Shown: positions 1 through 9,352 of the stretch, in pieces | Layout: each line of letters begins with the position of its first letter | Numbering within the stretch: the first letter of the stretch is position 1 | NCBI GenBank assembly: GCA_963825405.1 | Contig: CAWGTB010000005.1 | Span: 372,001 to 436,000 of the forward strand | DNA: 64,000 bases | Direction of reading: 5' to 3' | Source of the DNA: JACPNO01 sp963825405 | Lineage (GTDB): Bacteria; Acidobacteriota; Terriglobia; Bryobacterales; Bryobacteraceae | Notes under the pieces: model-generated | What the model was told of the DNA's origin: nothing | The model's database searches: none | The model's input: the letters and a program-made list of their open reading frames with translations, nothing else | Made by a program: the position numbers and the translations under genes

Positions 1-718
1 GCGATGGCGTAACGTAAATCGTCTCCTCGAAGTACGGCCCCTCCAGCGGATCGGGTTTGTCGAAAACGGCCAACACTTGCAGCCGCCCGCCCGTGAGCAG
101 CCCTTCGACGGCAAATTCGCGACCCTCAATGTAGCTTTCCACCTGGATGAAACGATGCTGCTCCTCGCGCAGAATCGCCACATCCACGCTTTCGAGCAGC
201 CGCTTAATGCGTTGGAACGCCGCCACAAACTCGCCGGCATTATTGACGCGAATCACCCCCCGGCTGGCCGAGAGGCCCAGCGGCTTCTGTACGCAGGGAT
301 AAGCCCCCCTCCCAGCCGCATCGCGCGGATCCTCATCCAGCCGCAGCCGCTGGAACGCCGGCACCGGCAGCCCGGCGGCCTGATAAAGCTGCCGCGCCCG
401 GTACTTATCGCGCGCCGCAGTCACCGATGCCGGCGAGTTGTACGGAATCCCCAGCGCTTCTGCAGCCAGCGCCGCCGCCAATGTAGGCCGATCGGCTACC
501 GCGACGATCGCATCGAACGGGCCAAGCCCCAGGACCGCGTCCCGCGACGCCTGCGGATCTTCGAAGCGCACCGGAATCGCGTGATCGCCCCACGGATCTT
601 CCAGCACATGGCAGCGGTCCGTGGCCAGCGTCACATCCAGCCCCAGCCGCTTGGCCGCATCGGCGAAAATGCGCGTCTGGTAACCGGTTGTGGCTGCGAA
701 TAGGAGCAGGCGTGCCAT
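1..718 (-). CDS. ATP-grasp domain protein (partial, C-terminus outside window)
   Basis: An open frame of 239 codons starts with ATG at 718 and runs off the left edge of the window. It begins MARLLLFAATTGYQ, continues through a preATP-grasp-like Rossmann part (DAIVAVADRPTLAAALAAEA) and an ATP-grasp core with VQKPLGLSASRGVIRV (phosphate-binding loop) and YIEGREFAVEGLL. This is the layout of the carboxylate-amine/thiol ligase superfamily (biotin carboxylase, carbamoyl-phosphate synthase and PurK-like enzymes), which use ATP to form an acyl-phosphate. The substrate cannot be told from this part. The C-terminal metal-binding residues lie outside the window. Confidence 0.8.
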   Translation of the reverse strand, partial: MARLLLFAATTGYQTRIFADAAKRLGLDVTLATDRCHVLEDPWGDHAIPVRFEDPQASRDAVLGLGPFDAIVAVADRPTLAAALAAEALGIPYNSPASVTAARDKYRARQLYQAAGLPVPAFQRLRLDEDPRDAAGRGAYPCVQKPLGLSASRGVIRVNNAGEFVAAFQRIKRLLESVDVAILREEQHRFIQVESYIEGREFAVEGLLTGGRLQVLAVFDKPDPLEGPYFEETIYVTPS

Positions 719-737
719 CCCATCCACAGAGTAGCGT

Positions 738-1343
738 TTAATTGTGCGGAGCGGCTGGCGGGATTGCGGCGGAAATCGTTTGCGCCTTGGCAGAGTAACT
801 GGAAAATATCGTAAAGGTTCCGCCGTCGCCGGGCGCCAAACTAATCGGCCCAATCATGATGTTGTCCAGCAGCTTGCTGAAATCCGGCTCGCTCTGTGTA
901 AGTAGCTGCGAAACTTTGTGAAAGATCGGAATAGCCGAAGTAATCCCAACCTGCCACCCGGTACTAGCCTTCAGAACTGTACCCGCCATCGCCACCGCGA
1001 CACCCACGGCAGCCTGCTCGCCGTTGTTGGCTCCCCACTCCAACAGGCGTGCCCATTTATTGCGCGACTTATTCTCATAGCGGCTCAGCAGGATAGCTTG
1101 CGCGCGCGCCGCCTTGTACCAGTGAACCTCCGGCGCCGCCATGTAAATGTCTTCCGGAGTCAGCTTCGCGACCGTGGATCCATCGTTCTTAATCATCACG
1201 TTCCAGATGCCCACGCCGCGCCCTTTGCCGAAGTTGGCAGTCGTGGCGCCGGCATCTTCGGGAGAGAACAGCAGCCGCACCTGCGCCATCCCCAGCCCAG
1301 GGAAAACGACCAACTGCAGAAGCAATACCAAGAGTTTTGCCAC
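738..1343 (-). CDS. Secreted hypothetical protein
   Basis: About 201 residues. I prefer the GTG at 1343: it gives a clean signal peptide (VAKLLVLLLQLVVFPGLGMAQ, cleavage expected after Ala-Gln) and has AAGGAG ten bases upstream. The same frame stays open upstream to a TTG at 1430, which would bury the signal. The mature part starts with VRLLFSPEDAGATTANFG, includes a Gly/Ala-rich stretch, and shows no motif I recognise. It is probably periplasmic or surface located. No operon partner is visible. Confidence 0.55.
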   Translation of the reverse strand: MAKLLVLLLQLVVFPGLGMAQVRLLFSPEDAGATTANFGKGRGVGIWNVMIKNDGSTVAKLTPEDIYMAAPEVHWYKAARAQAILLSRYENKSRNKWARLLEWGANNGEQAAVGVAVAMAGTVLKASTGWQVGITSAIPIFHKVSQLLTQSEPDFSKLLDNIMIGPISLAPGDGGTFTIFSSYSAKAQTISAAIPPAAPHN

Positions 1344-1751
1344 GAAACTATTTCTCCTTAGGGACTTCGCCGAGTAGAACCAACTGCGGTTAAAGTATAC
1401 GGCCGCACCCGTGAAAATGACGGCTGCCAACCATCCTCGACGACGCGTATCCTATTGAAGAAAAATTAGTTGAAGTTAATTGACAGTGTTGTGACCAGCG
1501 ACTGACTACGTCAACATCCGCGGCTATGCCAGCAACCTATGCGGTCAATCGCTCGAAGCGTACGAGTCTGGCGAGAATAGCGTTAGGAGATACTATTGTC
1601 GATCAAGCAGCATCGGGAACGGCATTATCGGGGGAACGCTGGTACTGATGTCGACCGGATTGGCGCTAGCCCTTCGCCGCTCGGCCTTGCAGCTAGTTAG
1701 TTCAAGCAGAGTGAGGCGGGCCAATCGCGGTCCGCCCCACTCGGCAGTATC
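1344..1751. other. Intergenic stretch without a convincing gene
   Basis: About 400 bases between two minus-strand genes. A short plus-strand frame (about 1495-1720) encodes one hydrophobic segment but lacks a good start and Shine-Dalgarno. An imperfect hairpin at 1715-1736 (arms GGCGGGCC and GGTCCGCC) lies just after the stop of the basic protein gene that ends at 1752. It may act as a transcription terminator, although no U-run follows. Confidence 0.3.
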
Positions 1752-2171
1752 TTACGGTTTTGAACCCCCGCCGCCTGCTCCGCCCGCTCCTCCGCCGCCG
1801 TTCATTTTGGCTATGGGATGCTTCTTGCCCTTCTTCCCCGCAGCTTTGCGCAGATCGGCCCATCGCTTTCGCGTGGCGTCTCCAATGCGCTTGCGGGCAG
1901 CCGCGCTCATTTTGCGCTTGGGCTTTTCAGGCGTTGCTTTGGCGTTCTTGATCACCGCCCAACGCTTCTTCTGCGCCGCGGCAATGCGCCGGCGCGCCGA
2001 CGCACTGAGCGTACGCTTTGCCGGAAGATCAGGGGCGGGACCGCTGGCGGGTTCTCCTCCAATCTGAGCTTTCAAATCAGCCATAGCCGCTTCTATTCTT
2101 GCGATCTCAGCTTTATAGCCAACCAAGGCCATCGCCAAGAGATCTTTATCAATGCCTGCTTTTCTTGCCAA
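1752..2171 (-). CDS. Lys/Arg-rich repeat protein with Gly-rich tail
   Basis: 139 residues, start TTG at 2171 with AAGGAG nine bases upstream. The N-terminal 40 residues form a likely amphipathic helix (YKAEIARIEAAMADLKAQI). Two copies of a basic unit follow, at residues 52-75 (LSASARRRIAAAQKKRWA) and 85-108 (MSAAARKRIGDATRKRWA), 33 residues apart. The tail is GGGGAGGAGGGG. The unit resembles short DNA-binding modules of the NUMOD3 or histone-tail kind and recurs in acidobacterial hypothetical proteins. I infer nucleic-acid binding, perhaps as a small chromatin or regulatory protein. No catalytic domain is present. Confidence 0.6.
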   Translation of the reverse strand: MARKAGIDKDLLAMALVGYKAEIARIEAAMADLKAQIGGEPASGPAPDLPAKRTLSASARRRIAAAQKKRWAVIKNAKATPEKPKRKMSAAARKRIGDATRKRWADLRKAAGKKGKKHPIAKMNGGGGAGGAGGGGSKP

Positions 2172-2195
2172 TGTCTACGTCTCCTTTAGTTTTTT

Positions 2196-2435
2196 TCACA
2201 ACTGATATAGCAACAGGCTAGTCAGAATCAACGCCATACCAAAGACGGTAAGCCAGAGCGACCGGGAGAGTTCTTCGTCTCTCCGGTGAGGCGTCGTGAT
2301 TGGGAATGGAGAAGAAATAGATGCAGAAAAATTTCGTATTCCGTCCTGCAGGCTATGGAACAAGCCTGGCACCAAGCCGAGCGCGATAAGCACGCAGCCG
2401 AAGATGATGGCGAATACTAACTGTCTGACATGCAC
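2196..2435 (-). CDS. Small two-helix membrane protein
   Basis: 79 residues, GTG start. There are hydrophobic helices at residues 5-25 (VFAIIFGCVLIALGLVPGLF) and 60-78 (SLWLTVFGMALILTSLLLY), joined by a polar Ser/Pro-rich loop of about 35 residues. No family is recognised. It ends 24 bases upstream of the basic repeat protein gene on the same strand, so the two may be cotranscribed. Confidence 0.45.
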   Translation of the reverse strand: MHVRQLVFAIIFGCVLIALGLVPGLFHSLQDGIRNFSASISSPFPITTPHRRDEELSRSLWLTVFGMALILTSLLLYQL

Positions 2436-2453
2436 TAGTTCTATACATCATAT

Positions 2454-2493
2454 CCCCCAAACAGGGGACATAGAAGCGGTTTTATAAAAACCG
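2454..2493. promoter_or_regulatory. Two small hairpins in a divergent intergenic region
   Basis: Between the divergent membrane-protein and M20 genes lie CCCC-AAACA-GGGG (2455-2467) and CGGTTTT-ATA-AAAACCG (2477-2493, a 7-bp stem). They may be operator or terminator-like elements. The function is unknown. Confidence 0.3.
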
Positions 2494-2535
2494 ACCCCCT
2501 TAGCTTTCCAGAGGTACTATACCTTGGAGGCGATT

Positions 2536-4078
2536 ATGAGCATGATCGATCGGCGCGCGTTTTTGCAAGCAGCGGCTGCGGCCGGAGTCGCATCCACTGA
2601 GCGTGCGCGCGGCGCCGACGCAGCCGACGTCAAAACCGTGCAAGCCGTCGTCGAAAAACATCACGACGAAAACGTGCACCGGCTGCAGGATTGGATCCGC
2701 CAACCGTCCATCGCGGCCGAAAATCGCGGCATGACCGAAGGCTGCGATTTGATGATGCGCCTGCTGCGCGACGCCGGTTTCGATCAGGTGACGAAATCTC
2801 CCAGCGACGGGCAGCCCGGCGTCTTCGCCACGCTCGATGCCGGCGCCGCGCGAACCGTCGGCATCTACTTCATGTACGACGTGAAGCAGGCCGATCCCGC
2901 CGAATGGTCTTCGCCGCCGTTCGAAGCCGCGCTGGTCGACAAGCCCGGTCTGGGCAAAGTGGTGATGGGCCGTGGCGCAACAAATCAGAAAGGACCGGAG
3001 TCAGCGTTTCTGGCCGCGCTTGCATGCCTTCCGCCATGCGGGGCGCAAGCCGCCGGTGAATCTGGTGTTCGTCGCGGAAGGCGAGGAGGAAATCGGCTCG
3101 CCGCATTTCCCGCAAATCGTCCACAAACCGGAAGTGCTGGCGGCACTACGCAAATGCAGCGGCCTGTTCATGCCGATGGGGATGCAGGCTCTCGATGGCA
3201 ACGTGACAATCTCGCTCGGCGCCAAAGGCGTCATCGAACTGGAATTGGTTTCAAGCGGCGAACGCTGGGGCCGCGGTCCGAAGCAGGATCTGCATTCGAG
3301 CAATGAGGCGCGCGTCGACAGTCCGGCGTGGCGCCTGGTGCAGGCGCTGAACACGCTGGTTGCAGCCGACGGCCACACGCCGGCCATCGACGGTTTCGCC
3401 GACAAAGCGCGCCCGCTCTCGCCGGCCGAGAAGGCCATGATCCGCGAGAGCGCGCGCCGTCAGAACGAAGAGCTGGTCAAGAAACAGCTCGGCGTCCAAC
3501 ACTGGGTGCACGACGTGGATTTTCTCGAATCGCTCGAGCTTCTCGTCTCGCGGCCCACCGTGAATATCGAAGGTCTGGTGAGCGGATACACCGGGCCGGG
3601 CGGCAAAACGATTCTGCCGCACAAAGCGGTGGCGAAGCTCGACCTGCGCCTGGTGCCGGACATGACCGCCGCCGGCGCGCTCGCCGCACTCAAAGCGCAT
3701 CTGGCCAAGCGCGGGTTCGGCGATATCGAAGTGAACATGACCGGCGGCTACGATCCGACCAGCACCTCCGCCGATAGCCCGATTATCCGGGCGGCGACTG
3801 CCGTGTATCGGCGTGCCGGCCTCGACCCAATCTTTTCGCCGCGCATGGCCGGCTCCTGGCCAGGATACGTTTTCACCGGCGAACCGGTGAAGCTGGCCGC
3901 AGGACATTTCGGACTAGGCCACGGCAACGGCGCCCACGCGCCGGATGAATATTACCTGATCGAGTCGACCAATCCGAAGATTCAAGGCTATGACGGCGCG
4001 GTGCGTTCATATGTCGAGTATTTGTACGAGCTGGCTGCGGTGAACGAGAGGGCGGGTTTCAAACCCGCCCCTACATAG
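2536..4078 (+). CDS. M20-family peptidase homologue with altered metal site (one frameshift)
   Basis: ATG at 2536 has GGAGG five bases upstream and is followed by a Tat-like signal (DRRAFLQAAAAAGVAS). Reading to about 3020 and then shifting by one inserted base gives one protein of about 513 residues. Family marks are SSPPFEA, GRGATNQKGPE, FVAEGEEEIGSP, the dimerisation domain, and GAHAPDEYYLIES near the end. Usual M20 di-metal enzymes read GHYDV and GRGxSDDKG at the first two ligand sites; here they are FMYDV and ATNQKG, so a His and the bridging Asp are replaced. The last residues (RAGFKPAPT) are encoded by an inserted REP palindrome. It is probably exported. Hydrolase activity is uncertain. 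Confidence 0.8.
4050..4074 (+). repeat. REP-like palindrome, copy 1
   Basis: GGGCGGGTTTCAAACCCGCC plus CCTAC, placed over the 3' end of the M20 gene and coding its last residues. It faces copy 2 (4223) as an inverted pair about 150 bases apart. Confidence 0.85.
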
Positions 4079-4222
4079 CTGTGCAAACGAAGCGCAAGCG
4101 ATCGCCACGCGACGTTGGCGTCGAACGAATCGCAAGACGGCGCGAAAACTTGCCAGCCTGCCTTGTGCGACGATTGTCCGGATCAGTGCTGCAACATTGC
4201 GCGCAAACCGCTAACGCGCATT

Positions 4223-4249
4223 GTAGGGGCGGGTTTCAAACCCGCCCTT
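4223..4249 (-). repeat. REP-like palindrome, copy 2
   Basis: The complement of the CTAC-ended form (starts GTAGGGGCGGG). It lies directly after the stop codon of the radical SAM selenoprotein. Confidence 0.85.
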
Positions 4250-5634
4250 CACACAAGAGCCACCTGCTCTTCAGTGGGTTCCGCTCAACAGTACCAGGGC
4301 TCGGTGAGATACGGAATGGTCGCGCGCGCGGCCAAATGGAAATCCGGAGCGTCGGCGTTTCCGTGTGCCAGCCGCCAGATGCCCCGGAAAATCTCAGCGC
4401 GCCCAGCCCCGCGCTTCTCTTCCCGCTTGATCAACTCCTGAATCTCAACACACAGCCGATCCAAGCCGGCGTCGGCATGCGCCCACGGATACGACAGCGC
4501 CCGCTCCTCGAACGGCCCCGCCAACGTGCTAATCTCGTCCAGTTCCAACAGGCGCGAGCCCGCCGGAATCAGCAGCCGAATCGCGAGCTGAATCGGCGAA
4601 ACGTTCGCCACCAGGTCCAATTCGACCAGCAGCCGCAGCAGTTCGCGATAGCCCTCCCACGTCGTCCACGGCGTGAACGGAATGAACGTCGGGCTGAGCG
4701 CGCACCCCCGCCTCGCGCGTGATGCGCACCGCCTCCACAAACCCCGCGCGCGTGTGGCCTTTATCCAGCTTCGCGAGCACCGCATCGTCGATCGATTCGA
4801 CGGCGCTGATCACGAACACGCATCCCGTGCGCTGCAAGTACTGTCAGCGCGTCGCGATGCTTCAGCAGATGCTCGATCTTGATCGTCGCGTCGTACGTTA
4901 CACCCGGATGCTCCGCGTGCAGCGCCTCGACCAGCGCCAGCGCGTGCCCGACGCCGTTGAAGAAATCCGGATCGCCAAACGTGATGTGCTGCGCGCCGGC
5001 GGCCACTTGCCGGCGAATATCCTCCAGCACCACATCGCGCTGGACCACGCGAAAAGTCCCGTTGTAAACCGGCACCACCGGGCAATGCCGGCAGAGATGC
5101 TTGCAGCCCCGGCTGGCTTCGGTGTAACCCACCTGCTTTTCGATCGCCGCCGATCCACCAATCGGGCGTAGCGCGAAAGCGACGGGCAAATCCGAGCGGT
5201 CCGGAACCAGAAAATTCTGCCGATTGAGCGAAATTAGCGGCTCGTGCTGGCGGCCGTTCGAGCCCACGTCCAGCCGGCGCGCCAACGCCGACCAGCCCCT
5301 CCTCGAACTCGCCCCCGAGAATGGTTTGAGCCCCCAGCCCGCGCAGCAGCGTCTCATTGAGTGGAGCGTACAATCCGTAACAGCAAATATGCGCCTCCCG
5401 GATTCCACTCGCGCACGCGTTCGATGGCCTTCACGGCCAGGCGCGTCGCCGTGTGCATCGGCAGATAGAACGCCACCAAGTTGGCCGCGCTCACGGCTGT
5501 TACGGGGAAGACGGGCTGCATGCCAGATCGACGCAGGCGACGTCGTGGCCGTCGGCTCGCAACCAGGCCGCGGGCGACGCCAGACCGAACGGCTGCCGGC
5601 CCAGTTCGTAGGTCGAAATCAGGATTGCTTTCAA
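4249..5634 (-). CDS. CUAEP-tail radical SAM selenoprotein (several frameshifts)
   Basis: TTG start at 5634 (KAILISTYELGRQPFG, a B12-binding-like Rossmann start). After removing about seven single extra bases (near 5525, 5395, 5290, 5190, 5150, 4835 and 4700) one protein of about 460 residues is restored. It has the CKHLCRHC cluster motif, FGDPDFF, and the end YLTEPWYC. The next codon is TGA (4285-4287), followed in frame by AEPTEEQVALV and a true stop at 4249-4251. This is the hallmark of the CUAEP/CCAEP-tail radical SAM (seleno)protein family. A SECIS-like hairpin follows the TGA. The family binds 4Fe-4S and SAM; its substrate is not known to me. Expression needs SelA, SelB and tRNA-Sec, which are not in this window. 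Confidence 0.85.
4255..4271 (-). promoter_or_regulatory. Bacterial SECIS-like hairpin of the radical SAM gene
   Basis: On the minus strand, starting 16 bases after the U of the UGA codon, arms AAGAGC and GCTCTT form a 6-bp stem with loop AGGTG. The loop contains the GU found in bacterial SECIS apical loops (for example E. coli fdhF), at about +25/+26 from the UGA. It lies inside the coding sequence, as expected for bacteria. Confidence 0.7.
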
Positions 5635-5726
5635 GAGCGCTCTAGCTTATTATCGCTCGGTGGCTCTGTGAGCGGACGCTCTAGGTGTCCCCAGCTCATT
5701 GCTACAATAGTAGTGTCCCAGTGCCC

Positions 5727-6660
5727 ATGCTAGCCACACGAACTATCGCCGAGGACATACTGGAGCTCAAGCAGGAGCGCCGCGCCATTCTGCTTGCGCA
5801 CCATTATCAGGAGGCGGAAATTCAGGATCTGGCCGACTGGGTAGGCGATAGCCTGGAGCTGGCCCGCAAAGCCCGCGATTTTGAAGGCGATGTGATCGCT
5901 TTCTGCGGCGTCTGGTTCATGGCCGAGACCGCCAAAGTGCTGAATCCGAACTCGGACGGTAGTGGTTCCGGACCGCGACGCCAGTTGCAGTCTGGTCGAA
6001 AGCTGCGCGGTCGAGCCGGTTCGTGCCTATCGCCAGCGGCATCCGGATCACGTCATCGTCAGCTACATCAATACGTCGGTCGAAGTGAAAGCCGAGAGCG
6101 ACATTCTGTGCACGTCGCGCAATGCCGTGCAGGTGGTGAATTCCATCCCCGCCGACAAGACCGTCTTGTTTCTGCCGGATCAGCAACCTGGGCAACTACG
6201 TGCAGCGCCAGACCGGCCGCTGCAATATGAAAATCTGGCAGGGCACTTGCATCGTGCATGCGACTTTCCCGGCGCGGCGCGTGGTCGCGGCCCGCGAGCG
6301 AGCATCCCGGACGCGCTCATCGTGGCTCATCCGGAATGCCCGCAAGCAGTGCTCGACATGGCGGATTTCATCGGCTCGACCTCGGCCATCATCGACTGGT
6401 GCGTGCGCTCCGATGCCCGCGAATTCATCGTGATGACGGAGAGCGGCGTCGGCCATTCGCTGCGCAAACTCGCGCCGGACAAAATTTTCCACTTCGTGGC
6501 CAATGAGAATTGCAATTGCAGCGAGTGTCCCTACATGCGGCTGAACACGCTCGAAAAGCTGCGCGACGCGCTGCAAAATCTGGAGCCTCGCGTCGAGATC
6601 GCCGACGACCTGATGCGCCGCGCGCGCGTGCCGCTCGATCGCATGCTCGCGCTGAGGTAG
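5727..6660 (+). CDS. nadA: Quinolinate synthase NadA (frameshifted)
   Basis: Condenses iminoaspartate and dihydroxyacetone phosphate to quinolinate in NAD biosynthesis, using a 4Fe-4S cluster. ATG at 5727 gives MLATRTIAEDILELKQE. Family marks: ILLAHHYQEAEIQDLADW, VIAFCGVWFMAETAKVLNP, SYINTSVEVKAESDILCTS, DALIVAHPECPQ, GVGHSLRKL and NCNCSECPYM, with the three cluster Cys in FCGV, HPEC and CSEC. About four extra bases (near 5952, 6185 and two at 6295-6306) split the frame. About 310 residues when repaired, the normal length. It is followed at once by moaA, and the NAD synthetase gene lies one gene further on. Confidence 0.92.
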
Positions 6661-6663
6661 CCC

Positions 6664-7672
6664 ATGGCGACGCTGCCTTTCGCGACCCTTAATCGATACC
6701 TTCGGACGGATTCACGACAATCTGCGCATCAGCGTAACCGATCGCTGCAATATCCGCTGCTATTACTGCATGCCGGAGACTGGCGTGGAGTTTATGGAGC
6801 GTGCCGAGATCCTCTCGTTCGAGGAAATCGAGCGCTTCGTGCGCGTGGCGGCTTCGCTCGGCGTTACCAAGCTGCGCGTTACCGGCGGAGAACCGCTGGT
6901 ACGCAAAGATCTGCCCGATCTGATTGCCCGACTCATCGCGATTCCCGGAATCAAGGATCTGGCGCTCACCACCAACGCCGTGCTGATGCCGCAGCTGGCG
7001 CGCCCGCTCTACGAAGCCGGGCTGCGCCGCATCAACGTGCATCTGGACACGCTCGATCGCGAGCGCTTCCTGCACATCACCCGCCGCGACGACCTGGACA
7101 AAGTTCTCGATGGCATCGCGCTCTGCCGCGAGCTGGGCTATGGCCCGATCAAGCTGAACGCCGTCGCCGTGAAAGGACTCACCGAGCCGGACGTCGTGCC
7201 CATCGCGCGCTTCTGCCGCGAGAACGACATTGAGCCCCGCTTCATCGAGTTCATGCCGCTCGATGCCCAGCAGATTTGGGATCGCAACAAAGTGCTGCTG
7301 GCCGACGATGTCATCGCCACGCTCTCGCGCGAGATTTCACCGCTGATCGAAATTCCGGATCGCGATCCGCGCGCACCCGCCACCGAGTACCGCTACGCCG
7401 ATGGCGGCGGGCGGGTGGGATTCATCGCCTCGGTGAGCAAGCCGTTCTGCTTGAATTGCAATCGCCTGCGGCTGACGTCGGACGGCAAGCTGCGCTATTG
7501 CCTGTTCGCCATCGAAGAAGCCGACGTCAAAGCGTTGCTGCGGGGAGGCGCGCCCGACGAAGACATCGCCGCGCTGATTCGCTCGAATGTTTCCGAAAAG
7601 TGGTTGGGCCACGAAATCAACAGCGCTAAATTCGTTCCGCCGCCGCGGCCGATGTACGCCATCGGCGGATAA
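6664..7672 (+). CDS. moaA: GTP 3',8-cyclase MoaA (one frameshift near the start)
   Basis: Radical SAM enzyme of molybdenum cofactor synthesis, converting GTP to 3',8-cyclo-7,8-dihydro-GTP. ATG at 6664, three bases after nadA. One extra base near 6690 shifts the frame; repaired, it reads FGRIHDNLRISVTDRCNIRC with CYYCMPE completing the N-terminal cluster motif. TGGEPLVRKDLP follows. The second cluster motif is FCLNCNRLRLTSDGKLRYC, and the protein ends in the essential Gly-Gly (YAIGG). About 335 residues. No other moa gene is nearby; the position suggests cotranscription with the NAD genes. Confidence 0.93.
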
Positions 7673-7690
7673 AGCTTCCATCGCGCACAG

Positions 7691-9352
7691 ATGAAAATCG
7701 CTCTAGGCGCAGATCAATCCCACCGTCGGCGACCTCGCCGGCAACGTCGATCTCATGATTCGCTTTGCGCGCGACGCCGAGCGCGCCGGAGCCCAGACTG
7801 GTCGTCTTTCCCGAGCTCTCAGTCACCGGCTATCCGCCGCGCGATCTGGTGGAAAAGGCTACGTTTCTGGATCGCTCCGAAGAGCAGCTCTGTGCGGCTG
7901 GCGGAAGCACGGCGTCGCTCAACCTGGCCGTCGTCTGCGGCTACGTCGGGCGCAGCGAGTCCAAAACCGGCAAGCACGCCACCAACAGCGCCGCGCTTCT
8001 GGCCGGCGGCAAGGTGCTCTTCCGGCAGACCAAAATGCTGCTGCCCACCTACGACGTCTTCGACGAAGCCCGCTACTTCGTGCCCGGCGAGAGCCAGAAG
8101 CTCTGCCACGCTGGACGGACGCGACCGTGGCGCTCACCATCTGCGAGGACGCCTGGAACGACAAGCAGTTCTGGGAGCGGCGGCTCTACCCGCGCGATCC
8201 CGTCGAGGAACTGGTCGCACGCCGGCGGGCAGATTCTCATCAGCATCAACGCCTCGCCCTATCACATGGGCAAGCGCGCGCTGCGCCGCGAGATCTTCGC
8301 CGCCACCGCCCGGCGCCATCATGATGCCGGTGGTCTACGTGAACCAGGTGGGCGGCAACGATTCGCTGGTCTTCGACGGCACCAGCTTCGCCATGGATGC
8401 CGACGGGCGACGTGATCGCGTCGGCGCCGTCCTTCAGCGAGGATCTGGTGTCTGGTCGACACCGACACCGGCACGGGCGACCTGCACGAGAATCTCGCCG
8501 ACGAATGCGAAGCCGTCTACGAAGCGCTGGTGCTCGGCACGCGCGATTACATCCGCAAGTGCGGCTTTCGAGCGCGTGCTCATCGGCCTGAGCGGCGGCA
8601 TCGATTCCTCGCTCACCGCCGCCATCGCGGTCGATGCGGTGGGCCGCGAGAACGTCATCGGCGTCGGCATGCCCGGGCCGTTTTCCTCCGAGGACAGCGT
8701 CGCCGACGCGCGCGCCCTGGCCGCAGAATCTGGGCATCCGCTTCGAGATCGCCCCCATCTCGCCGGCGTACGACGAATTCCTGAACGTGCTCGACCCGCT
8801 GTTCGCCGGCGCGCCGCGCGACGTCACCGAGGAGAATCTGCAGTCGCGCCTGCGCGGCGTCACGCTGATGGCGCTCTCCAATAAATGGGGCGCGCTGGTG
8901 CTGACCACCGGCAACAAGAGCGAGCTGGCCGTCGGCTACTGCACGCTCTACGGCGATATGTGCGGCGGCCTGGCCGTGATCAGCGACGTTCCGAAGACGC
9001 TGGTCTATTCGCTCTCGCGCGTCGCCAACCGCCGCCACACCGACGCCATTCCGGAAAGCGTTTTCGAGAAGCCGCCCTCCGCCGAACTGCGGCCCGATCA
9101 GAAGGACACCGATTCGCCTGCCCGAGTACGACGTGCTCGACCGCATTCTGCGCGCCTACGTCGAAGAGTATCGAGCTCCCGCAGCAGATCGCCGAGGAAC
9201 TGGGCCTGCCGCTCGATCTGGTGCAGGACATCATCAACAAAGTGGATCGCAACGAATACAAGCGCCAGCAGGCCGCGCCCGGCCTGAAGGTCACCACCAA
9301 AGCGTTCGGCATCGGCCGCCGCTTCCCGATCGCGCAAAGATACACCGAATGA
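7691..9352 (+). CDS. nadE: Glutamine-dependent NAD+ synthetase (many frameshifts)
   Basis: Amidates nicotinic acid adenine dinucleotide with glutamine as N donor. ATG at 7691. The N-terminal nitrilase-type amidase has its triad in FPELSVTGYPPRD (Glu), RQTKMLLPTYDVFDE (Lys) and TICEDAWND (Cys). The C-terminal synthetase has the pyrophosphate loop IGLSGGIDSSLTAAIA and TTGNKSELAVGYCTLYGD. About a dozen single extra bases (7707, 7794, 8107, 8126, 8220, 8313, 8408, 8451, 8577, 8722, 9118, 9170) must be skipped to read one protein of about 549 residues. The stop overlaps the next start (ATGA). With nadA it covers two steps of NAD synthesis. Confidence 0.9.

Noticed and set aside
1525..1648. Short plus-strand frame starting ATGCCAGCAACC
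   Set aside because: About 40 codons with no ribosome site and no recognisable content.
4079..4222. Cys-rich plus-strand frame (CDDCPDQCC) after the M20 gene
   Set aside because: No start codon with a Shine-Dalgarno, it runs through a REP and into the antisense of the radical SAM gene. Kept only as a curiosity.
5727..9352. nadA, moaA and nadE as pseudogenes or programmed-frameshift genes
   Set aside because: There are no slippery sequences, insertions are many and random, and all catalytic motifs are intact. Sequence error is simpler.
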